A stretch of DNA of 64,000 nucleotides from Tubiluchus corallicola. Lineage: Eukaryota > Priapulida > Priapulimorpha > Priapulimorphida > Tubiluchidae. Position 1 is the first letter of the stretch. Every line of letters starts with the position of its first letter. The position numbers and the translations under genes are program-made. Location: contig JAQGDQ010000053.1 of the NCBI GenBank assembly GCA_030141605.1, forward strand, positions 310,001 through 374,000, read 5' to 3'. This document shows positions 52,948 through 64,000 of the stretch, piece by piece. The notes beneath the pieces were generated by a model. It ran no database searches and had not been told where the DNA came from. It saw only the letters and a program-made list of their open reading frames with translations.

Positions 52948-55044
52948 ATGATCAGTGAAAATATGTCTGCATCTAGTCATCTTTCCCTGATATTGTCAGG
53001 GCAAAACTTCCAAGCAGAAGCATTTGTGAGAGACATTTCTCAAGGTGGTGATAGTGCAGAGGATTTGTTCCAGGCAAGAAAACAGATACAGACACTTTCT
53101 GATGAGACCTCTAAAGCCTTGAAGAACAATGTTTACAAAAACTACACCCAATTTATCGACACAGCAAGAGAAATTTCGTATTTGGAAGGAGAAATGTATC
53201 AGCTTAGTCACATGTTGTCAGAACAAAAAAGCCTCATTGATGTGTTGTCTGATTTATCTTTTACTCGCGGAAAAGTGGAGCAAAAGAAACATGTTGAGGA
53301 GAAGAAGCCTGATGATGTTGACATTCGTAAAAGCACAGGTGGCTTGATGCGAATTTTTGAAAAAGTTGAGGGCTGTGGTGACATCACTGAAGTTCCTGGT
53401 CGGAAGTTGGTATATGAAGGTGACTTAGTTGAATTGGATACAGACAGTCTATCACCACTTAGAAATGTCAGAGCATTTTTGATGAGTGATTGCTTGTTGA
53501 TTTCAAACTGGTTAAGTGCCAGTGCAAGAAAAGGGCCTGTTAAATATAAGTTTCAATCTTTTTTCAAGCTCGATGGTTTAGCTGTTGTAAATGTCCGAGA
53601 TATTGGATCTGTAAAGAATGCTTTCAAAATATTGATGTTTCCTGATGCTCGCGTTTATCAGTGTGATTCACCTAAAACCAAGAAGTTGTGGTTGGACAAA
53701 ATAGATGAAATGAAAAAAGCAGTTTTGAATAAAGTTAGCCAGAAAAAAGAGCTGCCTCCTGAATCACCAAATCCTTTTGCGGAAAAGGCACCACCCGAGC
53801 CTACCAATCCATTTGATGAGAGCAAACAAGAAAAGGAATCACCAGATGTGCTGGACGTTGATTGGCTGAAAGAAGTGCCTGATGATCTTGATGTTTGCAT
53901 CGCTCAAAGAGACTTTGATGGAGCTGTTGATCTTATTGACAAGACACAAGACTACTTGGATAAATGCCCTAAGACTCTTGCAATTAAGGAGTACAGGAGT
54001 AAACTGGAGATGAGACTTCGACAACTATGTGAAGTGCTCACATCTGAGTTAAAAGTGTCAGCTGGCACAAAATTGCAGGGTGGACCAAGGGCAGCACGTC
54101 GAGCTGTTCACCACCTCATACGGCTAGACAAGTCTTCCTTGGCATGTGAGCTTTTCTTGAAGCAGAGAAGCGTTATACTTCGTCACAGCTTACAACAGCT
54201 GAAACTGGATCAAGGTGCAGCAATTCCATACATTAAACGTCTTTGTTCCATCTTCTTTAATAACATGCAGGCAACAATTCAAGAATTTTCCAGGGCTTTC
54301 TCTAAGTGTCCTGGCTCTTACTCAGCTCTGACTGTATGGTGCATAAGTGAATTTGAGTATTTCACTGTAGTATTTGGAAATGAGACATTCACTGGTGAGA
54401 ATACTCTTTCCACCACAGCAGTTTGTATACAGATTGCAGATAAATGTTGTATAGAGCTACGTGAACAAGGAGTTGATTTATCCTATGGTTTTTATAGCAT
54501 GATTACTGAGCAAGCTAGTGGGGTAATTACTCGAAGCAAGGACAAACTAATGGAAGTGAACAAACGTAATGCTGTGGAAGACAAATGGAAGCCATTGAAT
54601 CTTGAAAACAAGCCAAGTCTTGACAAATTTTTGGGTGAAATGTCCGATATTGGCATAGCAAGTATACATGCTTTTATCTGTGATGGCTGCTGTATTTCTC
54701 TCACTCGCAATACAACACAATTTAGTCGGAGTTACCTGACGTACATTGATGATGTCTTGAGGATGCATCACCGCACTTACCATGTAGTTATAGTGAAGTG
54801 TCTTGTAGATCTGTTCAAAGCACAATTATTGTATATTGAAGCATCACTAAAGTCTGACAAATACACGAAAGAACACAAATTTATTTTAAAGAATGCTCAT
54901 TTTCTGTTGGAGACTGTTTTAACACTTGCAGAACATCGTTTTGAGCAGCACGTAGGTTTCCCATGCAAGCAACTGTCTGCTTTACATCGTGAGCTCCATC
55001 GACTAAAAGGAGTTGCAAAAAACACTGTGGTTGCTTATGTGTAG
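52948..55044 (+). CDS. EXOC8: Exocyst complex component 8 (Exo84), intronless coding region
   Basis: Subunit of the octameric exocyst, which tethers secretory vesicles to the plasma membrane; in animals it binds RalA through its PH-like domain. The protein is 698 residues (human about 725). The N-terminal helical block includes YKNYTQFIDTAREISYLEGE and MYQLSHMLSEQKS (about 64-96). The PH domain (about 150-255) runs from LVYEGDLVELD through FLMSDCLLISNWL, FKLDGLAVVNVRDIG and MFPDARVYQ to KLWLDKIDEMKKAV. A Pro-rich linker follows with two NPF motifs (NPFAEK, NPFDES, about 274 and 286). Then VPDDLDVCIAQRDFDGAVDL begins the C-terminal helical bundle, with GGPRAARRAVHHLIRLDKSS. The frame starts at the first ATG; Met6 is an alternative. 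The lack of introns is shared with vertebrate EXOC8. Confidence 0.96.
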   Translation: MISENMSASSHLSLILSGQNFQAEAFVRDISQGGDSAEDLFQARKQIQTLSDETSKALKNNVYKNYTQFIDTAREISYLEGEMYQLSHMLSEQKSLIDVLSDLSFTRGKVEQKKHVEEKKPDDVDIRKSTGGLMRIFEKVEGCGDITEVPGRKLVYEGDLVELDTDSLSPLRNVRAFLMSDCLLISNWLSASARKGPVKYKFQSFFKLDGLAVVNVRDIGSVKNAFKILMFPDARVYQCDSPKTKKLWLDKIDEMKKAVLNKVSQKKELPPESPNPFAEKAPPEPTNPFDESKQEKESPDVLDVDWLKEVPDDLDVCIAQRDFDGAVDLIDKTQDYLDKCPKTLAIKEYRSKLEMRLRQLCEVLTSELKVSAGTKLQGGPRAARRAVHHLIRLDKSSLACELFLKQRSVILRHSLQQLKLDQGAAIPYIKRLCSIFFNNMQATIQEFSRAFSKCPGSYSALTVWCISEFEYFTVVFGNETFTGENTLSTTAVCIQIADKCCIELREQGVDLSYGFYSMITEQASGVITRSKDKLMEVNKRNAVEDKWKPLNLENKPSLDKFLGEMSDIGIASIHAFICDGCCISLTRNTTQFSRSYLTYIDDVLRMHHRTYHVVIVKCLVDLFKAQLLYIEASLKSDKYTKEHKFILKNAHFLLETVLTLAEHRFEQHVGFPCKQLSALHRELHRLKGVAKNTVVAYV

Positions 55045-56822
55045 TTTGTCTGTGCAATAATGTATTTGTTTGTGCTAATTCTGGCTTTGCTATAAATAGT
55101 GAGTTCTTTATTCTGTCTAGTGACTTGGAAACTAATTCAGTTTGCGGCATGTGCAGTCATATCCGGGAATACACTTCAGCTTACAATGAACGTACAATGA
55201 TTTTATCATGTCCCTGTCAAGCTTGTAATAAAACCTATGTATTTTTGTATTTTGTAATCACATAATTTTTATGTTAGTATGAAACTCATTACGCCAATAC
55301 CGTGTTTTGAACCGTATTTCCCAAAATCTTCTCAGTAAAAGTTTAATACTAAAGAAACACTTGTAATATGATTTCTTCTGCCGTCTGTCCCATCTAGACA
55401 CTCTTCACGCGCTGCTATAGTGACCATAGCTTATTGATTGTTGTTGAGTCAAGTTGTTGATTTCCGAAGAACCTTCGGCTTCCACTTTGATAAAAATTTG
55501 CCATTATAATTTAAGTGACCTGTATTTGTTACTGCCTGTCTACCTATCTGTAAACTGCTGTCTGGGTACCTCACTTACAGGTATCCATTTATAATATCTA
55601 AGCAGTGAAAAACAATATCCCACTTGCAGACTCTCTAGCACCGTTAACTCTCTTGTATGAAGGCTTCTAGACTGACTGATAGCGTGTTGATGTTAAATTG
55701 ATATAAAACTTAAATTATGTTCACTTATCAAAAGAAAACCGGTGTAGCAATTACAGATGTCAATTAGTCATTGTTGTACATTAGAAATACACTAAATTAT
55801 GAGTTAACAAAAATGTGCTTAATGGATAGTATGAAGTACGGTTACAAATATATTCAGCGCTTGAAAATTGTATTAACGGCCTTCGGCTGCAGTTATTATT
55901 TGTAACTGTAACAGCAATTGTTAATATCAATAATTGGTACATTTAGAAAAAATAATGATAAAGAAAGGAAAAAGATCTGTAATTGTGATTTCATTATTGT
56001 TTTTTTATTACTTTATTGGGTTGCATTGTGGTAAGAAGTAGTGTATTTAATAGTTATTAGTATTGTTGAATGTCTTAGGTACTGAAGTGATTAAATAATA
56101 TAACTGAGCAGAAAAAATAGTGATAAAATATTAGTGCCGTTTGTAGATGATTAATTTTAACCAGGAGTAGCCAACGTAAGATAATGCAATAATTTTTAAT
56201 GGTTTCAGTATTACTAAGAATAGGATTGTTGTTCTTACAGAAGAAGAATGAAAACTATAGTCATTTGATTATATGCTGCAAGTAGTTAAAAAATTGTCAC
56301 AAAAATGTGACGCTGTAGTTGGTCCCAGTCATTCCATTAGCTGCATAAACTTGGTTCAGTCAATTGTAAAAGTGGATTAGTCTTCAACTCTTCATAACGT
56401 GCTAGTAATACAATGAATACAATGAAACTAATTTTCAGTAATTGTTAAGTTTGCCTTGAGATTAGTCGATCGTTTTAATTGCTTTTGTCCTCGTTTAGAG
56501 TACCAGAAGTGTACTCTGTTTAGTATTAGACTCAAATCGGTTCGAGACCACTCTTGCTCGTTTAACGACAAACTGCGCGCAGATGTTGCTCATCGCGTCT
56601 GCTGAATGCACCAACAGTTATAGAACTCGTCAAAAATTTGACAAAACGGACGAAAAAATAACATGGTCGTTTACGTTTAGAAGCTTTCCGTGAATTGTTT
56701 TAGCTGCAAAAACGTTATAAGTGAACGAGGAGGAGGTGAAAACTTTAATGGAAAATAACATGATTTTACGATTATCCTGAAACGAACATGGCTTCAGCAA
56801 ACAAACTAAATTACATGTAATA
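55045..56822. other. EXOC8 3' flank and TTC39 upstream region
   Basis: AATAAA at about 55226 is a likely poly(A) signal for EXOC8. The part from about 56480 to 56822 has more CpG words (TCGATCG, GCGCGCAG, CGCGTC) than its surroundings and may contain the TTC39 promoter. No other gene seen. Confidence 0.45.
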
Positions 56823-58871
56823 ATGCTGCCGTCAACATCGTGTATAGAAAATGTCACAGATGAAGAAGATGAGGTAATACCACCGTGGGTAAAACTAACA
56901 GTAATAGCAGTCAAACGACTCAAGCGCGTTTACACTGCCTAGTTTGGGGCTGTAGGATACAGTAAGAAAGTATCCGTTTTAACGACCTGTATTGAATTTC
57001 GTTTAGACATATCACAAGACAGTCACAGTCTGGTCACTGTCAGTCAGACAAATATACACACTATTAAATCAATCATTTATGAAGTAGCCAAATAATACAT
57101 ATTTTTTTAATCATCTTTATCGTTTTAGTTGTGCACTGACATTTTAAATTAGAATTTTTGTCTATGTTTTCATTATTTTTAAGTAGGACTCTCATGTTTA
57201 GTAAGTTTACACAATGCTAAACTTTACATGATGATTGCTAAACGAAACCATTCTGTTTACAGGATATAATTAAATGTTTGTGTGTGGGGGAGGGAGATAC
57301 AAATTACTGTCTGGGTCAAAGAAATATAGTCAGTACATGTCACAATTAATTCACAATTAATTAAAGTGATTTGGAAATGATAATTACATTATTACATTCA
57401 CTTTTATCTGTATGTTCTAGTTTCACATGCAGTGTTTAGTGACTCTAATTACTCTTAACATCTATGGACACTATAATTATCACCACCGTGGCTGGACGAT
57501 TAGCAGTGGGTTACAGAACCCTGATATATGGGAAACACTATTATAATTACCAGCAATGTGGTTCAATTTGTTTTGCTTTTCTGTCATTCTGTTACATCTA
57601 ACTTTGATCTAATTGTTACGAATGCCTGTTAAATTGCTGCTTTGACATTTATCTAAGTAATTCAAATTTATTTAGTATAGATTACTTGTAGTCATCGACT
57701 TATGACCTGTGCAACAAACTGTTCGACTTTACGACCCAACCACAACTTAGTTGATTAAACAAAACTAATAATAATTTGTATTTCTTTTGGTGGCACCATA
57801 TTTAGTGCCAGAGAGGCATGCCATTTAAACATTCGGGTCTGATTTGCATCTGAGTCGTCTTGCGATTAATCAGCCTGAACCAGTTGTGGTTGTAAGTTAA
57901 CGACTAACTGCAGAAAATCTCGAAAATCTCTTAATGTGTATGGAAATAAATAAAAAAATATTTAGGATCAGCCCAGCAACGATGACATTCAGAAAAACTG
58001 CATTGAAACCTTTCTAATGTTCAGTATTTCACTTTATTTTAGGAATTTCAAGATGCATTAGAGTCACTCCCAATGTAAGTTTTTAACTTGGTGCACTATT
58101 TTAATAATATTGTACTTAAGTAACAGTTATTGCTATTGAAAAGATCTTGTTTAATATTGTTTAATATTGCCCTTTTAAAGCCTGGATTATTCAGAACATG
58201 GAATTTCATGCAACTTGTTGTATAAATTTCTGCTGTGGATGGTTAAGTGTGTTTTACGGAATAGAAAATGGAAACATCACTTTCCATACAGATTTCTATA
58301 CTATTTGTCTCTTGAGCCTTGAGGGAAACATTTCAGTGATCTGTGCGATCTTTAGTGCTCAACCAACTAGTCAGTACGCTGGATCCTTACATCTTCAGAT
58401 AATTAATTGAGTTGTTTTGCTTAAATGTAACAGGGCTAAACTTTACTGATATAACTTTGACTCTATTGGTAACTGTTTATAGATGTTAGTCAGTAAAATA
58501 AGGTAATAGTACAGGTAAATAAGACACGTGTACGTTCATCTTCCATTATTTCTCACATGTTTTTTGTCTGTGAAGAAACACTAGTAAATACTAAATAATA
58601 GTATAACTTACTAGTATTGTGAATGTGTTTCTAACTTTGTACTTAGTCTATTACTCAAGTGTGTCAAAAGAAATGTGTTGTAATCTTTCCTGGAAGAAAG
58701 TTTTTCTAAATTCACACTAAATTCACATATGAAAGAACTCTGGTGCCATTTTATAAATTGCTGTTAACTTGTAAAATTAATTACTAACTGTTCTAATGTT
58801 TTGATTATCGAAAATTACGAAAACTTTGTATAGTTATTTAGAAATTTTAGCAATTTCGTTATTTACTTCTG

Positions 58872-58925
<54 letters not shown>

Positions 58926-61900
58926 GTTCACTTCTTCTCTCATGTCTTGTCAAAATCACTCTCTCTTTCTACTCCTCTTTCTCTCATCCTCTCCTTCTCC
59001 TTCTTTATTTCTTCTATTTGCAAACTTCCTGCAAACAAACCAAATCATGCACTTTTTAATCCACTTGATGAGTTAATTTTTTTGCGTGGGGATTTAGCCC
59101 TTTATGTAAATGTGTAGATAAACTTTGTGTTGTGTGCCTTTTAAAACCATATTACACACCAAACTTGTCTATAGTATAGTACAGTAAGTTGTAAATCTTA
59201 TACTGTAGTATCGAAATTGTTGCTGTTGCAGTGTTTGGTCTTGAACCTGCTAGTCAAAGTCAAGACAACATTTGTTCGTCACACTCGTTCATCCACTTGC
59301 AGAAGTTTGATCACCTAACCCCTTGACATTTTTTTACAATTGCATTTTTATTATTGTTATGGCGACATAGTTTTGAGTTATCGCATCTCATGACTTTTGA
59401 CCACCCACTCTCAGTCACTGATTACCTCACCTAAGTCACTTCTGTAACTGGTACAATAAGTTGCATTTATTTGCCGACCTGATTGACTTTGCAGTTTTGG
59501 AATCATGCGTCTTTGTCACTTGAAGTTTGAACCACCCATTCACTCTCTACATACCCAATCTGTGTCCCTCCATCTTGTGTCATAAGGTGTATAACTTTAG
59601 TTGTTCATGTCTTTGCATTTTTGACATAATGGCATAGATGATTGAGTTGCAGAGACTAACTTTTTTACAGCGCAGATCATTCATATTAATTTTATTAAAG
59701 GCTTACTGGGCAATTCCACTGGTCAATATGTCAACCTGTACACCGAAATTTTGAAATTATTCTACAAAGTTGTTTGTGTATTAATTGTGTAGATGGTGTC
59801 ACCTAGTTTTGAAGAAAAATACTTTTGATACAAAATAAACGCTTTTAGATTAAAATATAACCTTGAATATAGAAGCTTGTAATCTGCTCGCGAGACATGC
59901 AAATTTGATACTGATTTTGCTTTTTCATATTCATATTAATCATTCTTAAGTCATTCTTAAGTCATATTCATATTCATTTTCATAAGTCATTCTTCATATC
60001 ATAATCATATTCATAAGTCATTCTTCATATTAATTCTTTAAGTGTACTACATAGATTTTTCAGTGTGGTGTAAAGTGTTGCCTTGGATGTTTTCTCTTTT
60101 GCGTGCTACTTGGGGACCTATTGTTGTGGTATGTCCGACACCAAAAATTAGCATTTACTGTTCTCACAGCAATGTGATTTGGTCTCAGTACCTACAGTTT
60201 AAAATACAATACATACTTCATGTCTGCAGCACATATACATCGCTACGTGACACTAAATGATTATTTGTATAGTAGAAGTACTGCTGATTATAATGTATGT
60301 TCGACACTACGTACATCCGACACCATGTACGTCCAACGCCAAACTGGTACACATTGGCCCACAGACAGCCCTAGTATTAACAAAACACAATTGCATTGTG
60401 GGACGACTGACTTTGAAGGAAAAGCAAAGCATTGTGTGAAGTCAAACTTATTTCAATATTCGCGGAAATGTTGGAAGGCTAACCTAATCTTCATGTAAAA
60501 ATATCACAAAATTCGTTATCTTATTGTTCGTAAAAATTTATTACAGCTTTAATGCAACTAGACTACTGGTGTGCTGCTTTTCTTGAGTCAATAAAATATA
60601 TCATTGGTGGAGGAATGGTTGTTCAAAATTGGAGCACCCAAATGTCAAATGATCACCAGTGATTTTACTAATTACACCTGGCGCTTATAACACTTATATT
60701 ACTAAATCTTTCTAACATTTTTTGCAAATTCAACTGATTTTGCCAGAAGGGTTAGCCTCTCCTTTAAGGTCAGGTGGCCCATAATGCAACTGTGCTTCAC
60801 CCATAATAGGGCTGTCTGTGGGCAAATGCGTGCTAGAAGGCTTGGCCTTTCCTTTAAAGTCAGGTGTCCCATAATGCAACTATGCTTCATCCATAATAGG
60901 GCTGTCTGTGGGCAAATGCCTACTAGAAGGCTTGGCCATCCCTTTATGGTCAGGTGCCCCATAATGCAACTATGCTTCACCCATAATAGGGCTGCCTGTG
61001 GACAAATGTGTACTAGTTTGGTGTCAGATGTACCCACTGTCGGACATACATTCTAATCGATCTTTCTGTTATAAATATCATTATCAGCTAATGTCATGTA
61101 TCCAGGTGTATGTGTTGCAGACATGAAGTATGCATTATATTTTAGACTGTAGGTACTGGGCCCCAATCGTATTCCTATGATAAGAATAATGTTGATTTTC
61201 GGTGGAAGACATACCACAATCATTGAATCACATTTTCTTAAAACGAATACACAAGAAAAACCACCCAGGGCAACACTGCACTGAAAAGTTTGTATATTGG
61301 ACTTAAGGAACTAACATGTACAGTGACATTTGCATTTTTTTGCAATGAAATATTTTTTTTGTAACCAGCGCAGGCTTATATAGTCATTATAATGACAGTC
61401 TGAAAAGTTCATTATTGAGTATGACTTTTACCTTTTTGATTACTTTGATTTAATTTGCTTTAGTCTTACACATACACACATTTGTGAAAAAACCTTGCTT
61501 ACAAAACATCTGGTTTTTATTTAGTTTTCGAAAAAATGTACGTCTGACACCAAACAAAAACCAAACAAACAATTTTATAAAACTATTTCACAAATTGCAA
61601 TCACAAAGAGACTAATATAGCTTGAACTTATAGAAGGCACTGCCTTTTGTATATAAGACCTACAATACTCAATAATCATTATATGGAAAAACAGCGTCCG
61701 AAATGTACACCCGATATCTTGGAATTGCCCTGCTGTTAACCCTGAGGTACAGCATTCTGCACATAACCGGCTTGGGGCTGCAGTTTACATGCAGGATCTT
61801 TGGAGAAGGAGAACCTGCAATACCACTGGTGACCTATTTTTGGTCTCTGATCAATACATCATCATTGATAAATTCTCATCAGTGCACCATCATGTGATAG

Positions 61901-63813
61901 ACAATTGGTTTTCTACATTGACTAGTCTCTAGTGATTGCTTTGCTTATACTCCTCAATCCTTGTATTGATTTTACTGCAGCTAGAAGCTGAACTTCGTGT
62001 ATCACATTTCATAAGTTATAGAATTGGTACCAGTTTCTACGTTATTGACTTGTTGATGTCATCATGCATGCCATGTTGGAAGAAAATGCCTGGTAAGTGT
62101 GATGCCAAGAATTTGGATTTGGCAAAGCCATTATGCATTTTTGGGTTAATAAGTTGTTGGCTGGACCAGCATGATTGGGTGGTAGCTTTTTCACTTCTCT
62201 GGCTTGCTTGGCATTGTGCCATAATTATGCTGCTGTTTTCGAGCTGTTGCTTATGCAGTATGCAAGGTGAATATTTTTGTCTGGTTGGCATTAAATAAAA
62301 GGTTCTTGCATTGTAAATGTGCTTACTGAAGCCTGAGAATTTTCCTGCTTATGTCAAGCAAGTTAAAATATTATCTAGAAGTGTGTCATGTGCATGGCCT
62401 TTTCTGCTGTGTTGGTTTCTTTTAGGCTTTATTATGTTTTAATCGAGGAAATGTTGTTATATTGTTATATTTCAGTAATTACTTTAGAGCCACTTCACAC
62501 TGAAGACGTTGCAAAAGAAAAACATTGGTTTCTATAATGCATTTGAGACACCTCCCTCCTTCATACTGTGCGTTTTCTTGTGGAGGACGCCTGTTACAAG
62601 CTATGCATTGTCTTTGTGGGGAATATTTCCACGTGGTAGAAATGGGACATGTTCCATTTTTGTGAATATTCCTTACAAAATTTACATTAAAAATTAACTG
62701 TTTAATTACAGTGTACTTTTTCTTGTTTAGCATACAACAATTAACTCCTTTCAGTATAAAAATCATAAATTTTCAGCCAACGTTTTATCATATAGACAGT
62801 TCTTTGTTTTATTTAAAGGAAGACTGGACAATTGTTTAGACTCAATCTCATTTTCAATTACTGTCCAAAATATACATTTTCTTGCCTATAAAAGTTATCA
62901 ATTGTTTCTAATAGAAAGTTAATTAACGGCGTTTGCGTAAGTGTTACTGCTTAAAGGCGTGGTGTCATGAAAATGGGGTCTACGTCATATGGCGCCTTCT
63001 ATTTGTCAGCCACGTGAAGGTGACAAAAAGGCACTGCTGCCAATCTTGGTACATTCACTGAGCCGCGCGTTGCGTTAAAAGTTTAACAAAAGTTGAGTAT
63101 CCGAGGTAATTATTATTTAATCTAAGCTTTGATTTAAAAAAAGCTATTGTAGTTTTCATTGTTTTAGAGCATTCTTTATTCTGAACTAATACTTACACAA
63201 TCATCCGGTTTTCTTTTAAGGAACAGTGACAGTTATATATATTTTTTTAAAAAACTATTAAATTTCTAAAAATTTCAGCTTGCTAAAAGGCACTAGATGC
63301 TAGAGCTAGCTGGTTGTGCATAAAAAACGTTTAAATTATGTGCAGTTTTGTTAGGAAATGAACATTTTTAGTGCGTAGATCATTAAGAATAAATTGTCTT
63401 TTTCTGATTTCATGAGAGTAATTCCCTGTGTCTTTTCCTTTAAATCCCCTATGTGAAATGGACCTTTGATATCCGGTAAACTAGCTTACAGTGTCTTGCA
63501 TTTTACGATGTCACGTTAAGATTTACACCCGCTCTACTCTATTTCATTTTCAAATGTTGGACAGTTGAATATAATGCAAAAATTTTACAGATTAGCCAGT
63601 TACACAGATTTATATGATCACTTACAGTGATGTATTAATTTACTAGATGGTACTAGATGCCACTAGATGCTACATTTATAATATTATAATGATTTCATTT
63701 ATTTCTAGTCCTAGTGAGATGGACCTAGCGACATCCATTGAGGAGACAGTCATAGCGTTGAATCTCTTTCTCAATAATCATTTTGATGAAGCCAGACAGA
63801 AAGTGAAACCATG
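56823..63813 (+). CDS. TTC39-family tetratricopeptide protein, first three coding exons (continues past window)
   Basis: TTC39 proteins are TPR-containing; TTC39B is linked to lipid metabolism in vertebrates. Exons: 56823-56873 (MLPSTSCIENVTDEEDE), 58043-58074, 63709-63813. Borders are GAG|GTAATA, TTTTAG|GAA, AAT|GTAAGT, TTTCTAG|TCC and ATG|GTAATA, and phases agree (0, 2, 2). The joined product has an acidic start, then EFQDALESLPIPSEMDLATS and IEETVIALNLFLNNHFDEAR ending QKVKPW, which matches the N-terminal TTC39 signature (ALESxP... LxxxLEE...AL.LFLNN.F.EA...L.PW). The next exon should begin with the G completing Trp and a SMYHALG-like motif, outside the window. Which of TTC39A, B or C is closest cannot be judged. 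Confidence 0.8.
58075..59705. other. TTC39 intron 2, proximal part, with (CT)n microsatellite at 58878-58922
   Basis: Intron sequence. A pure CT run of about 45 bases begins at 58878, followed by a pyrimidine-rich stretch to about 59020. The open frame across it is repeat-driven. Confidence 0.7.
59930..60040. repeat. CATATTCATAAGTCATTCTT low-complexity repeat
   Basis: Irregular repeats of TCATATTCAT and AAGTCATTCTT inside the left half of the foldback element. Confidence 0.8.
60748..61015. repeat. Three tandem 90-bp units in the right arm of the foldback element
   Basis: The word CCATAATGCAACT recurs exactly every 90 bases (ATAATGCAAC at 60781, 60871 and 60961), each followed by ATAGGGCTGxCTGTGGxCAAA. 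The open frames seen on both strands across this block arise because 90 is divisible by three. Confidence 0.95.
61733..63708. other. TTC39 intron 2, distal part
   Basis: No gene recognised. Around 62985-63080 CpG words cluster (GGCGCC, CACGTG, GCCGCGCGTTGCG) just 650 bases before exon 3, which could mark an internal promoter. Confidence 0.4.
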
Positions 63814-64000
63814 GTAATAATTTGTTATTGCAGTTGTTTCTTTGAGCAATTCTTTTTGCAAATAATGTATGTTGGAAAATTACAGGTCAGCTGTGCATTA
63901 TTGCCTTAAAGGGGAATATCATGAAAATCAAGTTAAACTTATTTTATAGTTGCCTTCTCCGTGAACAACTTGGCGAAACTTTTTTAGCAGTACGTTGTCT

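Larger units (their letters stand above)
59706..61732. mobile_element. Foldback DNA element with long inverted arms, in TTC39 intron 2
   Basis: The ends are CTGGGCAATTCCA (59706) and the inverse TGGAATTGCCCTG (ending 61732; first base TG at the border), followed inward on both sides by a TGTACA...CGAAAT block. Inner arms about 60105-60430 and 60745-61240 are inverted copies: both read, on opposite strands, TTGTGGTATGTC, CAGTACCTACAGT, CATACTTCATGTCTGC and GGCTGTCTGTGGGC. The right arm holds three 90-bp units where the left has one. No transposase was found, so this is non-autonomous. Superfamily and target duplication were not determined. Confidence 0.78.

Noticed and set aside
58826-59059. 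Open frame with a Leu/Ser repeat
   Set aside because: Produced by the (CT)n microsatellite.
60702-61056. Open frames of 90-111 codons on both strands with internal repeats
   Set aside because: They follow the 90-bp tandem unit of the foldback element; the periodicity keeps frames open on both strands.
61936-62298. 120-codon plus-strand frame rich in Cys, Leu and Trp
   Set aside because: It lies in a TTC39 intron, lacks a recognised motif, and has an equally open opposite-strand frame.

Overview
The window is nuclear DNA from an animal. Genes have many short coding exons split by AT-rich introns with GT/AG borders, and there are poly(A) signals, non-LTR retrotransposons and inverted-repeat DNA elements. 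The gene set (BRWD/PHIP, ZDHHC3/7, DHDDS, EXOC8, TTC39) is metazoan. Low GC, invertebrate-style CR1/jockey-like LINEs and a 2A peptide inside a LINE fit a non-vertebrate animal. I cannot name the phylum from sequence alone.

Layout. (1) 686-18707, minus strand: the 5' 29 coding exons of a BRWD/PHIP gene. The joined exons stay in phase for 1352 codons, from the N-terminal helical region through the WD40 propeller, the cryptotandem/linker region and bromodomain 1 to the first exon of bromodomain 2; the rest lies beyond base 1. A small inverted-repeat DNA element (2554-3178) sits in one intron. (2) 18708-24115: promoter side of that gene, then a mosaic of decayed LINE pieces, mostly on the minus strand. 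(3) 25850-26728, plus: an intronless ZDHHC3/7-type palmitoyltransferase. (4) 28175-38956, plus: DHDDS (cis-prenyltransferase) in seven coding exons that join to exactly 334 codons plus stop. Its fourth intron carries a 337-bp tandem triplication and a 212-bp tandem triplication that copies the 3' splice site and first 16 bases of exon 5. (5) 39346-50000: a mobile-element field holding a near-perfect hairpin, a foldback element with 15-bp repeats, a LINE fragment encoding a 2A-like motif, a LINE of an unusual reverse-transcriptase lineage, an almost intact CR1/jockey-like LINE with one frameshift, and a 5'-truncated LINE. (6) 50901-51413: a second small inverted-repeat element. (7) 52948-55044, plus: intronless EXOC8 (exocyst Exo84). 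(8) 56823 to the window end, plus: the first three coding exons of a TTC39-family gene, with a CT microsatellite and a 2-kb foldback element in intron 2.

The host genes are unrelated housekeeping functions (chromatin reading, protein palmitoylation, dolichol synthesis, exocytosis, a TPR protein) and show no operon-like organisation. I found no bacterial-type system, CRISPR array, rRNA or tRNA. The least ordinary features are the exon-boundary triplication in DHDDS, the 2A-bearing LINE, and two foldback elements of different design. All calls come from reading the sequence and from remembered family features; no database search was run.
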